Source of the DNA: Limnohabitans sp.
Lineage (GTDB): Bacteria; Pseudomonadota; Gammaproteobacteria; Burkholderiales; Burkholderiaceae_C
Assembly: GCA_018883305.1 (NCBI GenBank)
Contig: VEQI01000054.1
Span: 1-13,054, forward strand
Direction: 5' to 3'
Length of the DNA stretch: 13,054 bases
The notes beneath the pieces were generated by a model. That model saw only the letters and a program-made list of their open reading frames with translations. It was not told the origin of the DNA and did not search any database. The position numbers were made by a program, and so were the translations under genes. Each line of letters starts with the position of its first letter. Position 1 is the stretch's first letter. Shown piece by piece: positions 1-7,161 of this stretch.

Positions 1-1034
1 CGGTAGTGCTGGCGCAGTTCGTAGTCGTGGATGCCCCGGCGCAGCGCCTGGTAGGCCACTTCCTGGTCGTCGGCGCGGATGGTGGTGTGCACATGCAGGC
101 CGCGGGTGTAAATCTCGGGGCCGTATTGCGCAAACATCAGCTGACGCGCCATCTCGGCCACGTACTCGGCATGGGTGTGCTGCACGTTGGCGGCCGTGCG
201 GATTTTCAGTTCCTCACGTTTGGCGGCGTCGGCCTGCTCTTTGGTGATGAAGCCGTTGTCGAGCATGCGCTCGATGATGTAGAGCTGTCGTGCGCGTGCG
301 CGCTTGGGGTTGTTGATGGGGTTGTAGGCCGAGGGGGCCTTGGGCAGACCCGCCAGCATGGCTGCTTCAGCCACGCTGATGGATTGCAGGGGTTTGCCAA
401 AGTAGGTTTCGCTGGCAGCGGCAAAACCGTAGGCACGCTGCCCCAGATAAATCTGGTTGAGGTAGATCTCCAGGATCTGGTCCTTGGTCAGCAAATGCTC
501 CAGCTTGAAGGTCAGCAGAATTTCGTAGATCTTGCGGGTGAAGGTTTTCTCAGAGGACAGATACACATTGCGCGCCACCTGCATGGTGATGGTGGAGGCG
601 CCTTGGCTTTTGGCGCGGCCCAGGTTGGCCAAGCTGGCGCGCAACAGTCCGATGTAGTCCAGCCCCCCGTGTTGGTAAAAGCGAGCGTCCTCGATGGCCA
701 GCACCGCGTTGACCATCACGGGCGGGATGTCCTTGAAGGGCGTGAGGTTGCGGCGCTCCTCACCGAACTCGCCAATCTGTTTGCCCTCGAGGGAGAACAC
801 CCGCATGGACAACTTGGGCTTGTAATCGGCCAGGTCAGAGACGTCGGGCAGTTGCGGGTAGGCCATGGCCAGCGCCACAGCGACGACCAGCAGACCTGCC
901 AGCAGGCCGGCCGCCAGCAAGCCCAGGCTCCAGCTGAAAAAGCTGACCAACAGGCCTGCCAGTGGCGAACGTGTGGCAGGGACATCCGGCGCAGCGGGTT
1001 GGCGAGGCGGTTCAGGGGGCGTACGACGGGTCAT
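1..1034 (-). CDS. ponA: Penicillin-binding protein 1A, N-terminal part (runs off left edge)
   Basis: Bifunctional class A PBP that polymerises glycan strands (GT51 glycosyltransferase) and cross-links peptides (transpeptidase) in the periplasm, anchored in the inner membrane. 344 codons are visible from ATG 1034. A short Pro/Arg-rich cytoplasmic tail is followed by a hydrophobic segment at about residues 24-59. The GT51 motifs then come in order: EDARFYQHGG (115-124, catalytic Glu115), GASTITMQVARN (145-156), RKIYE (167-171) and ILEIYLNQIYLG (187-198). The transpeptidase domain (SxxK, SxN, KTG) lies outside the window, as expected for a protein of roughly 750-850 residues. The gene is divergent from the pil locus, the common ponA-pilM arrangement of beta- and gammaproteobacteria. 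There is no recognisable Shine-Dalgarno before the ATG; a hairpin occupies that place instead. The family is certain; ponA versus mrcA is a naming choice. Confidence 0.95.
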   Translation of the reverse strand, partial: MTRRTPPEPPRQPAAPDVPATRSPLAGLLVSFFSWSLGLLAAGLLAGLLVVAVALAMAYPQLPDVSDLADYKPKLSMRVFSLEGKQIGEFGEERRNLTPFKDIPPVMVNAVLAIEDARFYQHGGLDYIGLLRASLANLGRAKSQGASTITMQVARNVYLSSEKTFTRKIYEILLTFKLEHLLTKDQILEIYLNQIYLGQRAYGFAAASETYFGKPLQSISVAEAAMLAGLPKAPSAYNPINNPKRARARQLYIIERMLDNGFITKEQADAAKREELKIRTAANVQHTHAEYVAEMARQLMFAQYGPEIYTRGLHVHTTIRADDQEVAYQALRRGIHDYELRQHY

Positions 1035-1039
1035 AAGGT

Positions 1040-1058
1040 GCGTGGCGACAAGCCACGC
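1040..1058 (-). promoter_or_regulatory. Hairpin in the ponA leader, just before the start codon
   Basis: A perfect 7-bp inverted repeat, GCGTGGC / GCCACGC, has a 5-nt loop. In the ponA transcript it ends 5 nt before the ATG, where a ribosome binding site would normally be. No purine-rich Shine-Dalgarno is seen. It could modulate ponA translation; this is inference from position only. It is not followed by a U-tract in either direction, so it is not a convincing terminator. Confidence 0.4.
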
Positions 1059-1075
1059 TCATGATGTGATGCGTG

Positions 1076-1081
1076 ATTGTA
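1076..1081 (-). promoter_or_regulatory. Candidate -10 box for ponA
   Basis: On the minus strand this reads TACAAT, 5/6 to the sigma70 -10 consensus. It would place transcription start roughly 35 nt upstream of the ponA ATG, so the leader hairpin would be in the mRNA. No good -35 element lies at 16-18 nt, so the call is weak. The rest of the divergent spacer (1035-1170) shows no convincing promoter for the pil genes. Confidence 0.3.
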
Positions 1082-1170
1082 AAAAATCACCAGAAACAGC
1101 CCTGCGCATCGGAGCTGTTGATGGATGGGCTGAATAGTATCAAAGCACTCATTCAACCGGGTGAATTGCC

Positions 1171-2694
1171 TTGAAACACTTTCTCATCGATATTCTGGAC
1201 GCGGCGCGCTGGCGCTGCAGGGCCTGGCGTGCGCTGGCCGTCCCGTGGCTGATAGGGGCACGTCGCTGGCTGGGACCGCCGCGCCCGGGGGTGCCCGTCG
1301 GTGTGCTGTTGGATGAAACCGCCTGGGTGGTGGTGCAACCTGACCCAGCCGCGTTCGAACACGCTCGGACGGTTGCAGAGCTTGATGGCCCTACGTTGAC
1401 TTGGCAAGAGAACACGGTCTCGCTTTCCCCGGTGCCGATGCCGGAGCTGAGGTTTTCGCATCGAGAGGCGCTGCTGGCAGAGGACGAACTGGCGCTTTGG
1501 CAACTGGCCTTGCAATCGATTCACGCCAAGCCCTCTTCGCTGGCCCGTCGCCTGGTGCTGGCCTGGCCCGATGAGGCGCTGTGGAGCGCCACCTTCACGC
1601 TGACCGGCCCTGCCACTGACGATGAGTGGCAGGCCTGGTTGCTGGAAGAGTTGGAGGCCGTCCTGCCTTGCCCACTGGATGAAGTGGCGTGGGACTGCCG
1701 CTGGTCTGATGCGATGGGGGGCATGGCTTCGATGGACGGGCCTGGTCGTGCCCCTTGGTGGCGACGGTGGATGTCCGGGGGGCGCTCGGTGCGACAGTCT
1801 GCGAGCTGGGACGGCCACCGCTCGGTGACTTGTTGGGCCTTGCCGCGTCATTTGGCGAAAGCGCTGGTTCGCATCGCTGCGCGCCAGGGATTCGAGTCCC
1901 TCAGCGTGGAGCCCCGTTCCGTGGCCCTGAACCGTGCAGCCCGGTTGGCCTCACAGGCGCCCTCCTTGATGGCCAGCCCCGAGGGGGTCACGGCCTGGGG
2001 AGCGGCCTGCCGATCCGGGGATGAGCGCCCGAACCTGTTGCGCAGACAGCGCTTTGCGGTTGGGTGGCGACTGCGTGCACTGGCGCCCGGGTATTTGCCA
2101 TGGTTGGTGGCGCTTGTCGTGACCGGCAGCCTGGGCTGGACATGGGGCGCTGCGCAGGCAGAAGACTGGCACCGCTCGGCACAATCCCTGGAGCAGCGTC
2201 TGCGGCAGTTGCAATCGCAGTCGGATCAGCGCCAGCAGGCGCGACAGCGTCAGCAGCAAGCCCGGCAACAAGCCTTGGACCAGCATGCGCAGCAACAGGC
2301 ACGCGAGACGCACAACCTGCAGTTTGCCCACGCCTTGCAAGGCATGGCGGCGACCTTGCCTGACGGTGTTCGCTGGCAGCAACTGGACCTGCGGCCTCGC
2401 CAGCTGGAGTTACACGCGCAGGCCCTGGATGCCCCTGACATGTCTCAATGGCTGGCGCGATGGGCGCAGAGCCTGCCAACGGGTGGCCAACCCCGCTTGC
2501 AGTGGCAAGTGTTGTCGCCAGCGTTGACGTCACCGTCCGCTTCGACGCAAGCATCGATCCCAGAAGGGGCCATCCGAGCTGTGTCCGGGCGTGCTGCATC
2601 GGGGGTGGCTGCATCCAATCTCGAGCAGGCAAGGTCACCGCTGGCAATTCATGTGCAATGGGCCTGGTCATTGACCGCAGGAGGTGTTGAATGA
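1171..2694 (+). CDS. pilMN: PilM-PilN fusion protein of the type IV pilus alignment complex (PilM half truncated)
   Basis: 507 aa, read from a TTG start at 1171; the in-frame stop at 1162 leaves no upstream start, and GGTGA (1160-1164) gives a ribosome site 6 nt away. Residues 40-265 resemble PilM: RLVLAWPDEALW (127-138) and LPCPLDEVAWD (165-175) match the PilM region normally reading IPYPLDEV. The phosphate-loop motif (usually LGLDIGSSS-like) is replaced by VGVLLDETA, and the second half of the actin-like fold is absent. NLLRRQRF (288-295) may be a relic of the INLLP motif that begins PilN. A transmembrane segment follows (about 308-328), then a Gln/Arg-rich coiled coil (333-385) and a PilN-like periplasmic domain (386-450) with a loose Ser/Ala tail. 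PilM normally docks on the PilN tail; here they are one chain, as in GspL of type II secretion. The stop overlaps the next gene by ATGA. The fusion is seen directly; the assignments are by motif and gene position. Confidence 0.8.
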   Translation: MKHFLIDILDAARWRCRAWRALAVPWLIGARRWLGPPRPGVPVGVLLDETAWVVVQPDPAAFEHARTVAELDGPTLTWQENTVSLSPVPMPELRFSHREALLAEDELALWQLALQSIHAKPSSLARRLVLAWPDEALWSATFTLTGPATDDEWQAWLLEELEAVLPCPLDEVAWDCRWSDAMGGMASMDGPGRAPWWRRWMSGGRSVRQSASWDGHRSVTCWALPRHLAKALVRIAARQGFESLSVEPRSVALNRAARLASQAPSLMASPEGVTAWGAACRSGDERPNLLRRQRFAVGWRLRALAPGYLPWLVALVVTGSLGWTWGAAQAEDWHRSAQSLEQRLRQLQSQSDQRQQARQRQQQARQQALDQHAQQQARETHNLQFAHALQGMAATLPDGVRWQQLDLRPRQLELHAQALDAPDMSQWLARWAQSLPTGGQPRLQWQVLSPALTSPSASTQASIPEGAIRAVSGRAASGVAASNLEQARSPLAIHVQWAWSLTAGGVE

Positions 2695-3689
2695 GCGCAG
2701 ACACAAGCTCAGCCAACGCCTGGCTGATACGCTGGTTGTGGATGTTGCTCGGCACGGGGATGGTGTGCTGGGGTGGCCCCGTCTGGCCTGCCTATGTGGC
2801 CTGGGCTCGGGCCAACGAGTCTGTGCAACGGATGGAGCAGTTGGAAATGCAGGCACATGGGCAAGAGGCGGCAGAGCAGGCAACACCGGCAGGGGACGAA
2901 AAAACCGCGCAGGTGGCACCGACCAGTGAGATGGCCTTGTTGACCCAATGGCATGCCTTGCTCAGGCAGCACCACCTCACAGGGTGGCAGGGCCGACTCG
3001 GGGTGGTCGCCCCGGGTACGAGTGCAGAAAGCGGGCAAGCGCCAGCAGGTCTGGGGCCCGTATGGCGGCTGGAAGGCCCGGCCACTTACGGGCAAGGCGT
3101 GGCTTTGCTGCAGTCGCTGGCACAGGCGATGCGCGGGGTGGTGCTCACGCAGGTTCAGGCGCGGTATCGACCAGACTCGCCATGGCTGGAGTGGTCGCTG
3201 CAATGGCAATCTTCCGTGGGGCCACCCGCTCAGCGATGGGGTGTGCGGTGGCCGTCGATGCAGGGGGTCACAGGGGATCCATTTGCGGCAGATCGCTTAT
3301 GGACAGCAGGCCGTGAGCCATCCACGCCCATGACGGCTTTGGAGATGACGGATCTGGTTTGGCCACAGGTCTCGTTGCGCGACTTGCGGCTGGCCGGTGT
3401 GCTGCTCAGCCCTTCGTCATCACAGGCGCTGATCGTTTCTTTCGCCCCTCGTCGCGAGGCTTCCCCCGAAGTTGGGCACGCCATCTCCGCTCAACCGACC
3501 TGGCGTTCGTTGCGGGTGGGTCAACGACTGGGGCAAGAACGCGCGAGGGTGCTGGCCATTGAGCCTCGTCGGGTGATGTTGCAAGCGTCCGGCCAATCTG
3601 CCGAGCTTCAGGGCGGGCAGGCAGACACCCCTGTGGTGCTGGAGTTGGCGGCCTGGTCGCCATCGCCATCCAACGGCGGACAGCCATGA
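2691..3689 (+). CDS. pilOP: PilO-PilP fusion protein of the type IV pilus alignment complex
   Basis: 332 aa from ATG 2691, with a GGAGG Shine-Dalgarno (2680-2684). A short cytoplasmic N-terminus leads into one transmembrane segment (about 10-33). Residues 36-178 form a coiled-coil/periplasmic region in the place and style of PilO. A DPF motif (196-198) then opens a PilP-like part: VSLRDLRLAGVLLS (227-240), ALIVSF (246-251), LRVGQRLGQ (274-282), then VLAIEPRRVMLQ (287-298). This is the order of the PilP beta-domain (DPF, 'L..L.lvG.l', 'v.vGd.iG', 'V..I....v.L'). PilP is usually a separate lipoprotein; here there is no lipobox and the domain is tethered by the PilO-type membrane helix. The product would link the inner-membrane PilMN protein to the PilQ secretin. 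It overlaps both neighbours by ATGA, so translation is probably coupled. The PilP half is better supported than the PilO half. Confidence 0.75.
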   Translation: MSADTSSANAWLIRWLWMLLGTGMVCWGGPVWPAYVAWARANESVQRMEQLEMQAHGQEAAEQATPAGDEKTAQVAPTSEMALLTQWHALLRQHHLTGWQGRLGVVAPGTSAESGQAPAGLGPVWRLEGPATYGQGVALLQSLAQAMRGVVLTQVQARYRPDSPWLEWSLQWQSSVGPPAQRWGVRWPSMQGVTGDPFAADRLWTAGREPSTPMTALEMTDLVWPQVSLRDLRLAGVLLSPSSSQALIVSFAPRREASPEVGHAISAQPTWRSLRVGQRLGQERARVLAIEPRRVMLQASGQSAELQGGQADTPVVLELAAWSPSPSNGGQP

Positions 3690-5482
3690 GCGGGCCAGGA
3701 TTCCCTCAATGCGAATGGCGCAATGGGTGGCATAGCAAGAGCGGCAAAAGCTTCCAACGGGTCTGCCATGCCTGGCGTGTTTTGATGGTCATCATGATGA
3801 CCGTTTCGACCAGCCTTGCCAACCCTGGTCCCGAGGGGCAGGGGACCGACCCGGCCCCCGAACGCGACGTTGTCGAGTTGGCGTCGCCGGAATCCTCGCC
3901 ATCCACCGCGCCCCGTCTGTCGATGCAGTTTCACGCTCTGGATATTCGGGCCGCATTGGCGGTCATCGCGGAGTTCGCCGGCGTCAACATCGTCACCTCC
4001 GACGCCGTGTCTGGTCACATCACCCTGCGGTTGCAGGACGTGGCATGGCCCGTGGCGCTGGAGACGATCTTGCGGGCCAAGGGGTTGGGGCAACGCCGTC
4101 AGGACGGGGTGATCTGGGTGGCCACGCGCGCTGAAATCACCGCCCGGGAACGACAAGACCATGAGCATCGGGCGGCACTGCATCAGCTCGAGCCCGTGCA
4201 GACCCGCTCATTTCAGCTCAATTACGCCAAGGCCGTGGATGTGGTGGCGCATCTGCTGTCGCCATCGGCGGGCGGCGCCTGGGGCGGCATGGGAGGTGCA
4301 TCCAGTTGGGGCACGCCCTGGGCCATGGGTTCGGGCAGCGGCATGGGTGCAGCAGGTTGGACGTCGGGGTGGGGTGGAGGGGCTTCTGCCAACCCAGCCT
4401 GGGCCGCCTCGCCAGCAGGTGTGAGTGGCCATGCACCCGCGCTGTCGCCCGGGGCGGATGCCGCAGGCGCCATGGCTGGCCTGGCAGGCGGGCCGTCAGG
4501 CATGTCATTGACCGCACCCTGGGGCATGGGCAGTGGACGCAGCCTCAGTCATGGCGCGGCGTTCAGCCACGGGCATCCACGCTTTCTCAGCCCACGGGGT
4601 GTGGCATTGGCTGAGCCACGGACCAACCAGCTCTTTGTCACGGATGTGCCGTCTCGGCTGGATGCCGTGCAGCGCATGCTGGCACAAGTGGACGTGCCCT
4701 TGCGGCAAGTGATGATCGAGGCCCGCATTGTGGAGGCGGGAGACAGTTTTGCACGCAGCCTGGGCGCCAAACTGGCGACCGTGGATATGGCTGGTCAGCG
4801 CAGCCAGGCGGGCAACAGCTTGCCCACCGTCACCGCCAATACCCCGCTCATGGGACAGGCCGACAAGACCCCTGACATGAGCGGTCAGATCCTGAATCTG
4901 CCTGCCGCCTCGCTCGCCGGGCAGGACCCGGGTACCCTGGCCTATTCCTTTTTCAACGCCGCACGCACCCGCTTGCTGGCGGTGGAGTTGTCGGCGTTGG
5001 AAACCGAGGGGCAGGGACGTGTGGTGTCCAATCCGCGCGTGGTGACGGCTGATCAGGTCAAGGCCGTCATCGAGCAGGGGACCGAATTGCCTTATCAGGC
5101 CACCACCACCAGCGGCGCGCATTCCATCTCGTTTCGCAAGGCGAATTTGCGCTTGGAGGTCACCCCGCAGATCACGCCCGAAGGCGGCATCATCCTGGAG
5201 GTGGATCTCAGCAAGGACAGCGTGGGGCAGATGACGCCGGCCGGCTTTGCCATTGACACCAAACACCTGAGCACCCAGGTGCTGGTGGACGATGGTGGCA
5301 CCGTGGTGATTGGTGGCATTTACGAAACCAGCGACACCGGGCAGGACGCACGGGTGCCCTGGCTGGGCCGCCTGCCGCTCATCGGGGCGCTGTTTGGCAA
5401 CCAGCAGCTCAAGCGTCAGAAGCAGGAGTTGTTGGTGTTCCTAACCCCTAAAATGCTTCCCCAGCGTGCATCAGCACCTTAG
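3686..5482 (+). CDS. pilQ: Type IV pilus secretin PilQ (no AMIN domain visible, Gly-rich insert)
   Basis: 598 aa, outer-membrane secretin through which the pilus (or a DNA-uptake pilus) passes. After a long N-region comes a signal peptide (about 29-46, hydrophobic RVLMVIMMTV, cleavage near SLA|NP). An N0/STN-type domain follows (78-147), then an N1-type domain beginning FQLNYAKAVDVVAHLL (176-191). This is interrupted at about 194-298 and resumes at LSPRGVALAEPRTNQLFVTD (301-320). The secretin core covers about 425-590: ELSALETEGQGRVVSNP (434-450) and the signature VPWLGRLPLIGALFG (557-571). PilQ is typically about 700 aa with one or two AMIN domains between the signal peptide and N0; only about 30 residues stand there here. 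aroK follows 11 nt later, the classic pilQ-aroK junction. Identity as PilQ rather than MshL or GspD rests on the sequence after the insert and on the locus. Confidence 0.92.
   Translation: MSGPGFPQCEWRNGWHSKSGKSFQRVCHAWRVLMVIMMTVSTSLANPGPEGQGTDPAPERDVVELASPESSPSTAPRLSMQFHALDIRAALAVIAEFAGVNIVTSDAVSGHITLRLQDVAWPVALETILRAKGLGQRRQDGVIWVATRAEITARERQDHEHRAALHQLEPVQTRSFQLNYAKAVDVVAHLLSPSAGGAWGGMGGASSWGTPWAMGSGSGMGAAGWTSGWGGGASANPAWAASPAGVSGHAPALSPGADAAGAMAGLAGGPSGMSLTAPWGMGSGRSLSHGAAFSHGHPRFLSPRGVALAEPRTNQLFVTDVPSRLDAVQRMLAQVDVPLRQVMIEARIVEAGDSFARSLGAKLATVDMAGQRSQAGNSLPTVTANTPLMGQADKTPDMSGQILNLPAASLAGQDPGTLAYSFFNAARTRLLAVELSALETEGQGRVVSNPRVVTADQVKAVIEQGTELPYQATTTSGAHSISFRKANLRLEVTPQITPEGGIILEVDLSKDSVGQMTPAGFAIDTKHLSTQVLVDDGGTVVIGGIYETSDTGQDARVPWLGRLPLIGALFGNQQLKRQKQELLVFLTPKMLPQRASAP
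4265..4579 (+). repeat. Low-complexity Gly/Ala/Ser/Trp/Met insert inside pilQ
   Basis: Encodes about residues 194-298 of PilQ, between the first strands of the N1 domain and its conserved LSPRG motif. It is very rich in Gly, Ala, Ser, Trp, Met and Pro. An eight-residue unit occurs twice: TPWAMGSG (210-217) and APWGMGSG (277-284). The DNA beneath these copies is also related, suggesting growth by duplication. Ordinary PilQ proteins have only a short loop here. It is in frame, so it is an insert within the gene, not a disruption. Confidence 0.75.
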
Positions 5483-5493
5483 GAAGGTTTGTC

Positions 5494-6024
5494 GTGTTGG
5501 TTTTGGTCGGGTTGCCCGGAAGTGGCAAGTCCACCGTGGGGCGTCAACTCGCCCGGCGGCTGAACATCCCCTTTGTTGATTCGGATCACGCCGTCGAGGA
5601 GCGTTTGGGCTGCTCGATCCGCGAGTATTTCGAGCGCGAGGGGGAGGACCGCTTTCGCGACATCGAGTCCGAGGTGCTCGATGACCTGACCCAGCACCAC
5701 ACAGGCGTGTTGGCCACCGGCGGCGGTTCGGTGCTTCGTCCTGTCAACCGCCAGCGTCTGCACGAGCGTGGCCGCGTGTTTTATCTGCGCTCCCTGCCCG
5801 AGGACGTGTTCCGGCGTTTGCGCCATGATCGCACCCGCCCCTTGCTGCAGGTGGCCGACCCGCTCAAGCGCCTGCGCGATCTCTTTGAGGCGCGAGACCC
5901 CCTTTACCGTGAGACCGCACACCACGTCATAGAAACCGGTCGACCCACCGTGGGGGCGCTGGTGCATCTCATCCTGTCCCATTTGGAGCTGTCCTCTGAA
6001 CCCGACACCTCGGGTGCACCGTGA
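5494..6024 (+). CDS. aroK: Shikimate kinase
   Basis: 176 aa; phosphorylates shikimate to shikimate 3-phosphate with ATP in the cytoplasm (aromatic amino acid pathway). It starts at GTG 5494, since AGGAAGG (5481-5487) sits 6 nt upstream and the preceding codons run into the pilQ stop. The Walker A loop GLPGSGKST is at 6-14, the shikimate-binding DSD at 29-31, Arg55 (FRDIE), the GGG at 76-78, the lid arginine in RHDRTRPLL (110-118) and the ARDPLY motif at 133-138. Length is normal for the family. It lies 11 nt after pilQ and 25 nt before aroB, so cotranscription with both is likely. Confidence 0.97.
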   Translation: MLVLVGLPGSGKSTVGRQLARRLNIPFVDSDHAVEERLGCSIREYFEREGEDRFRDIESEVLDDLTQHHTGVLATGGGSVLRPVNRQRLHERGRVFYLRSLPEDVFRRLRHDRTRPLLQVADPLKRLRDLFEARDPLYRETAHHVIETGRPTVGALVHLILSHLELSSEPDTSGAP

Positions 6025-6049
6025 CGGCCCGCCCTGAATTGCGTTAGCC

Positions 6050-7156
6050 ATGACTGCCACCGCCACCTCCTCCGCTGCCCGTATCGAGATCGAACTGGGA
6101 GAGCGCAGTTATCCCATCCTCATCGGTGCCGGCCTGATCGATCAGGCATCCACCTGGGAAGGGCTGCCACGCGCGTCCACGGCGCTGATCGTCACCAATG
6201 AGGTCGTGGGGCCCTTGTACGCCGAGCGCGTTAAACGCGCCCTGCAACCCCATTACGCCCGTGTACTCACCGTGGTGTTGCCCGATGGGGAATCGCACAA
6301 AACCTGGGAAACCCTGAATCGCATTTTTGATGTCTTGCTGGGTGAGGCCTGCGACCGCAAGACCGTGCTGTTTGCCCTGGGGGGCGGTGTGATTGGCGAC
6401 ATGACCGGCTTTGCCGCTGCCTGCTACATGCGTGGCGTGCCGTTCGTGCAGGTGCCCACCACTTTGTTGTCCCAGGTGGATTCATCGGTCGGGGGCAAGA
6501 CCGCGGTGAACCACCCGATGGGCAAGAACATGATCGGCGCGTTCTATCAGCCTGTGCGCGTGGTGTGCGATCTCGACACCTTGCAAACGCTGCCAGCACG
6601 TGAGCTCAGCGCCGGTCTGGCCGAAGTCATCAAGTACGGTCCGATTCACGACATGGCCTTCCTGGACTGGATCGAGGCCCAACTGCCCGCCTTGATGGCA
6701 CGCGACGTCACCGCTTTGTCCTGGGCCGTGCAACGCAGTTGCGAGATCAAGGCCGAAGTGGTGGGGCAGGACGAACGTGAATCCGGCTTGCGAGCCATCC
6801 TCAACTTTGGCCACACCTTTGGCCATGCCATCGAAGCCGGGCTGGGCTTTGGCGTGTGGCTGCATGGCGAGGCCGTGGGCTGCGGCATGCTGATGGCCGC
6901 GCGTTTGTCGCAACGTCTGGGTCATGTGGATCAGGCGTTTGTGGATCGACTGGCGACCCTGGTGGGCCGAGCAGGCTTGCCCCTGGTGGGACCCGCCCTG
7001 GGGGCGTCCAGCTATCTGGAGCATATGCGGGTGGACAAGAAAGCGCAGAACGGCGACATCCGCTTTGTGCTGATCCAGCAGCCGGGCCAAGCTGTGGTGC
7101 AAGGTGCACCGGATGCGTTGGTGGCCGAGGTGATCGAGCAAAGTTGTCGGGCTTGA
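6050..7156 (+). CDS. aroB: 3-dehydroquinate synthase
   Basis: 368 aa cytoplasmic enzyme converting DAHP to 3-dehydroquinate, using NAD and a divalent metal (Zn or Co). ATG 6050 is chosen because the family N-terminus follows directly (IEIELGERSYPILIG). The nucleotide-binding PDGE (78-81) and GGGVIGD (111-117) are present, as is the active-site stretch PTTLLSQVDSSVGGKTAVN (136-154). The metal ligands are intact: Glu192 (AEVIK), His255 (NFGHTFGH) and His272 (LHGEAV). Length is typical. No strong Shine-Dalgarno is seen before the start, and the 25-nt gap after aroK holds no terminator, so translation probably depends on readthrough from aroK. The stop overlaps a possible TTG start of dgt. Confidence 0.97.
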   Translation: MTATATSSAARIEIELGERSYPILIGAGLIDQASTWEGLPRASTALIVTNEVVGPLYAERVKRALQPHYARVLTVVLPDGESHKTWETLNRIFDVLLGEACDRKTVLFALGGGVIGDMTGFAAACYMRGVPFVQVPTTLLSQVDSSVGGKTAVNHPMGKNMIGAFYQPVRVVCDLDTLQTLPARELSAGLAEVIKYGPIHDMAFLDWIEAQLPALMARDVTALSWAVQRSCEIKAEVVGQDERESGLRAILNFGHTFGHAIEAGLGFGVWLHGEAVGCGMLMAARLSQRLGHVDQAFVDRLATLVGRAGLPLVGPALGASSYLEHMRVDKKAQNGDIRFVLIQQPGQAVVQGAPDALVAEVIEQSCRA

Positions 7157-7161
7157 ACCAG

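Noticed and set aside
6..1064. Long plus-strand open frame (352 codons) across the ponA region
   Set aside because: It is antisense to a clear PBP1A with all GT51 motifs in order. Its translation is a Gly/Val/Gln/His-rich shadow with no recognisable domain.
1112..1140. Sigma70 promoter for the pil genes (TAGTAT at 1135-1140)
   Set aside because: The -10 match is 4/6 and no -35 hexamer lies at an acceptable distance; too weak to list as a feature.
4265..4579. Frameshift or insertion-sequence remnant in pilQ
   Set aside because: The frame is open through the segment, both flanks are in phase, and no terminal repeats or target duplication are visible. It is an in-frame low-complexity insert.
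3686..5482. Possibility that the locus is an MSHA (MshI-J-K-L) or type II secretion operon
   Set aside because: The ponA/aroK flanks and the LSPRG...TNQLFVTD and later secretin sequence are those of PilQ. The fused layout resembles GspL/GspC only in architecture. Not fully excluded without profile searches.
6856..7161. N-terminal extension of dgt into aroB (about 100 extra codons)
   Set aside because: The extension lies entirely inside aroB, is Gly/Arg-rich and unlike the family. Similarity starts close to ATG 7162.
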